A DNA stretch of 64,000 bases from Cerrena zonata (Eukaryota; Basidiomycota; Agaricomycetes; Polyporales; Cerrenaceae): assembly GCA_038087015.1 (NCBI GenBank), contig JASBNA010000113.1, positions 1-64,000 of the forward strand, in the 5' to 3' direction. Under the pieces are notes generated by a model. The model saw nothing but the letters and a program-made list of their open reading frames with translations. It did not search any database and was not told the origin of the DNA. Positions 62,761 to 64,000 of the stretch are shown one piece after another. The translations under genes and the position numbers were made by a program. The first letter of the stretch is position 1. The number at the start of each line of letters is the position of its first letter.

Positions 62761-63080
62761 TTAATCATCGGTAACAATGGCCAATTCACCGTCCGAGCCC
62801 AAATCCTCCAGTGCTGAAATGTCTTTGCTAACAAAACAAAAAAAAAAAAAAATGGCTCGAGCAAAAAAAAAATCAAAATAACACACGAATCAAATCAGAA
62901 TTTATTGAAATTCAATTGCCCATTCGATAGTATTGGTTTTTCTTGCTGGACTTAACTGATACTTACCATAACACAATCCAGGCGTATCAGAATAACTGGA
63001 CTAATCAACATCCGCAGGTTATCGATTTGAAAAGTGCCAATTTGGGGTGTGACTGCGAGCAATAGATCCAGATTCAACAT
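62761..63080 (-). other. Possible small broken or intron-containing gene
   Basis: On the minus strand an ATG at 63080 opens a short frame (LLLAVTPQIGTFQIDN). After a frame change another frame reads SDTPGLCYGKYQLSPARKTN to a stop at 62902. A GTAAGT donor-like sequence (62961-62966) and a T(15)GTTTTGTTAG acceptor-like tract (ending 62828) could instead splice into SALEDLGSDGELAIVTDD, with a stop at 62761. The readings conflict and the branch point is weak (TACTATC). I do not recognise a protein. It is listed because the coding character is better than chance. Confidence 0.25.
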
Positions 63081-63246
63081 AGTTTTATGAACAACTTCAA
63101 TTTATATTGAAAGAACCCCTAAACTTACTACTTGACGCTATTCGCAAAGAGAAAGAATACTGAAGTTGCTAGCTGATCCAAGAAGATCCAAGGAGATTTT
63201 AATATATTATAGAACACTATATTAGAAGGCATTTAGAAAAGTTGAC

Positions 63247-64000
63247 ATGAGTAAATCATACGGCGGAACCGCTAAGAACTCACAATGGCTGGATGGCATG
63301 AATCAACAGCATGTTCTACAGCAAAGACATATACAACAACAGCAGCAGCAACAACAACAACAGCAACAGCAACAACAACAGCAAATGCAACCCCCCCTTG
63401 CTAATTACACATTACCTGGAGTAATCAATTATCTTACGAGCGAATTCACAAACTTGGAAAGGTTCAAAATAATGACCAATTTGGAGAAAAACGAGATGAA
63501 GTATCAATTACTTCAATATCAGGGCGAAATTAATGCATTAAAGTTTGTGAATAATAAACAAAATATCAAAATTCAACAATTGGAGAATGAAAACAAGGTG
63601 TTAAAATCAAAGTTGGGCAACGAAGAAAAATCTCAAGTCAATGGTGAAAACACTGAGACCTCGATTGAAATCCCAGAAATTGATTTGGATGTAATTAAGA
63701 AATCGAGGTATCAATTAACAAAATCAATGAAGGAATTAGTTCATTTATTGAAAACTCCAAGTGTAAACAATGGGAATTATCTTGATTTACCAGACCCTTT
63801 CTCTTTAGAGCTCAATGAACAAGATGAATTGTTCAGTTCCGATAAGTTCTATTTTAACGATTTTACCAATACTCTTGATACAGAACATCAATCAAAGAAC
63901 CAGCCTTCAAATCATTTGAAACACTTTAACGATCACGACAGCTTTTCATTCGATCGCAACGATGATAACAACCAAGATGTTTTCGACTTAAAAAATGGTA
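63247..64000 (+). CDS. FAR8: Striatin-like STRIPAK subunit Far8, 5' part only
   Basis: 251 codons are open to the window edge, so the gene is partial. After a poly-Gln run (about 17 Gln from CAA/CAG) comes NYTLPGVINYLTSEFTNLER then a coiled coil (NLEKNEMKYQLLQYQGEINA, then IKIQQLENENKVLKSKL). This is the striatin N-terminal signature (LPGVxxYLxxE plus coiled coil), which binds PP2A-A/Far-complex partners. In yeast the striatin member is Far8, acting in pheromone arrest and TORC2 signalling with Far9/Far10. Downstream sequence is Asn/Asp-rich. The C-terminal repeats, if present, lie outside the window. Confidence 0.75.
   Translation, partial: MSKSYGGTAKNSQWLDGMNQQHVLQQRHIQQQQQQQQQQQQQQQQQMQPPLANYTLPGVINYLTSEFTNLERFKIMTNLEKNEMKYQLLQYQGEINALKFVNNKQNIKIQQLENENKVLKSKLGNEEKSQVNGENTETSIEIPEIDLDVIKKSRYQLTKSMKELVHLLKTPSVNNGNYLDLPDPFSLELNEQDELFSSDKFYFNDFTNTLDTEHQSKNQPSNHLKHFNDHDSFSFDRNDDNNQDVFDLKNG

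Noticed and set aside
1..64000. tRNA genes, rRNA, CRISPR arrays, intact transposons
   Set aside because: I saw no convincing A/B-box tRNA pattern, no rRNA, no spacer-repeat array and no terminal repeats with transposase or reverse transcriptase.

Overview
The window is nuclear DNA of a budding yeast. It is AT-rich and gene-dense, with very short introns (52-53 nt, GTAYGT...CTAAC...TAG) in only a few genes, and the proteins read as close relatives of Saccharomyces and Candida proteins. Gene content (a Candida-type bZIP factor, CBP1-like polyamine oxidase, Tudor-SN, a TPN1/THI5 pair) suggests a CTG-clade yeast such as Debaryomycetaceae. I could not prove CUG-Ser decoding because in-frame CTG codons are rare. 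Protein similarities are from memory; nothing was searched.

Layout: 1-3.5 kb holds no intact gene, only decayed coding remnants and a GA-rich block. 3.5-12 kb holds an arrestin adaptor, a secreted arylsulfotransferase-family protein, an intron-containing cupin, a histidine phosphatase and an MFS sugar/quinate transporter with Mig1-like sites upstream. 12-21.5 kb is a conserved block, PEP7-TIM11-PTC7-NMD2-MRPL35, which joins genes found on two different S. cerevisiae chromosomes. 21.7-24.4 kb holds two unknown genes and a poly-Q bZIP factor. 24.4-28.3 kb is a rearranged island: a 5'-truncated CCT4 pseudogene, duplicated short segments, a small pseudogene and satellite-like repeats around intact CCL1. 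28.3-46.9 kb carries COX6, SHE4, YNG2, a repeat-rich GPI-type protein, two unknown mitochondrial or membrane proteins, SFB3, a Prx5-type peroxiredoxin, DCP1, SPT20 and a tail-anchored FHA protein with an internal 408-bp duplication.

47-52.7 kb is a vitamin B6/B1 cluster: a PhyH dioxygenase, TPN1 (pyridoxine importer), a TenA-family protein and THI5 (makes the thiamine pyrimidine from PLP). 52.8-64 kb carries SCO1, an RKM1-type methyltransferase, PHO88, Tudor-SN, UBC7, a polyamine oxidase, the eEF1A chaperone YPL225W/Chp1 and the start of a striatin-like FAR8 gene that runs off the end.

Two window-wide patterns stand out. First, about 21 single-base frame changes interrupt otherwise well-conserved genes (NMD2, SFB3, RKM1, Tudor-SN and others), which looks more like consensus indel error than gene death. 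Second, a Rap1/telomere-like motif, TGTACGGGYGT, recurs about 90-350 bp upstream of many genes, several of them mitochondrial.
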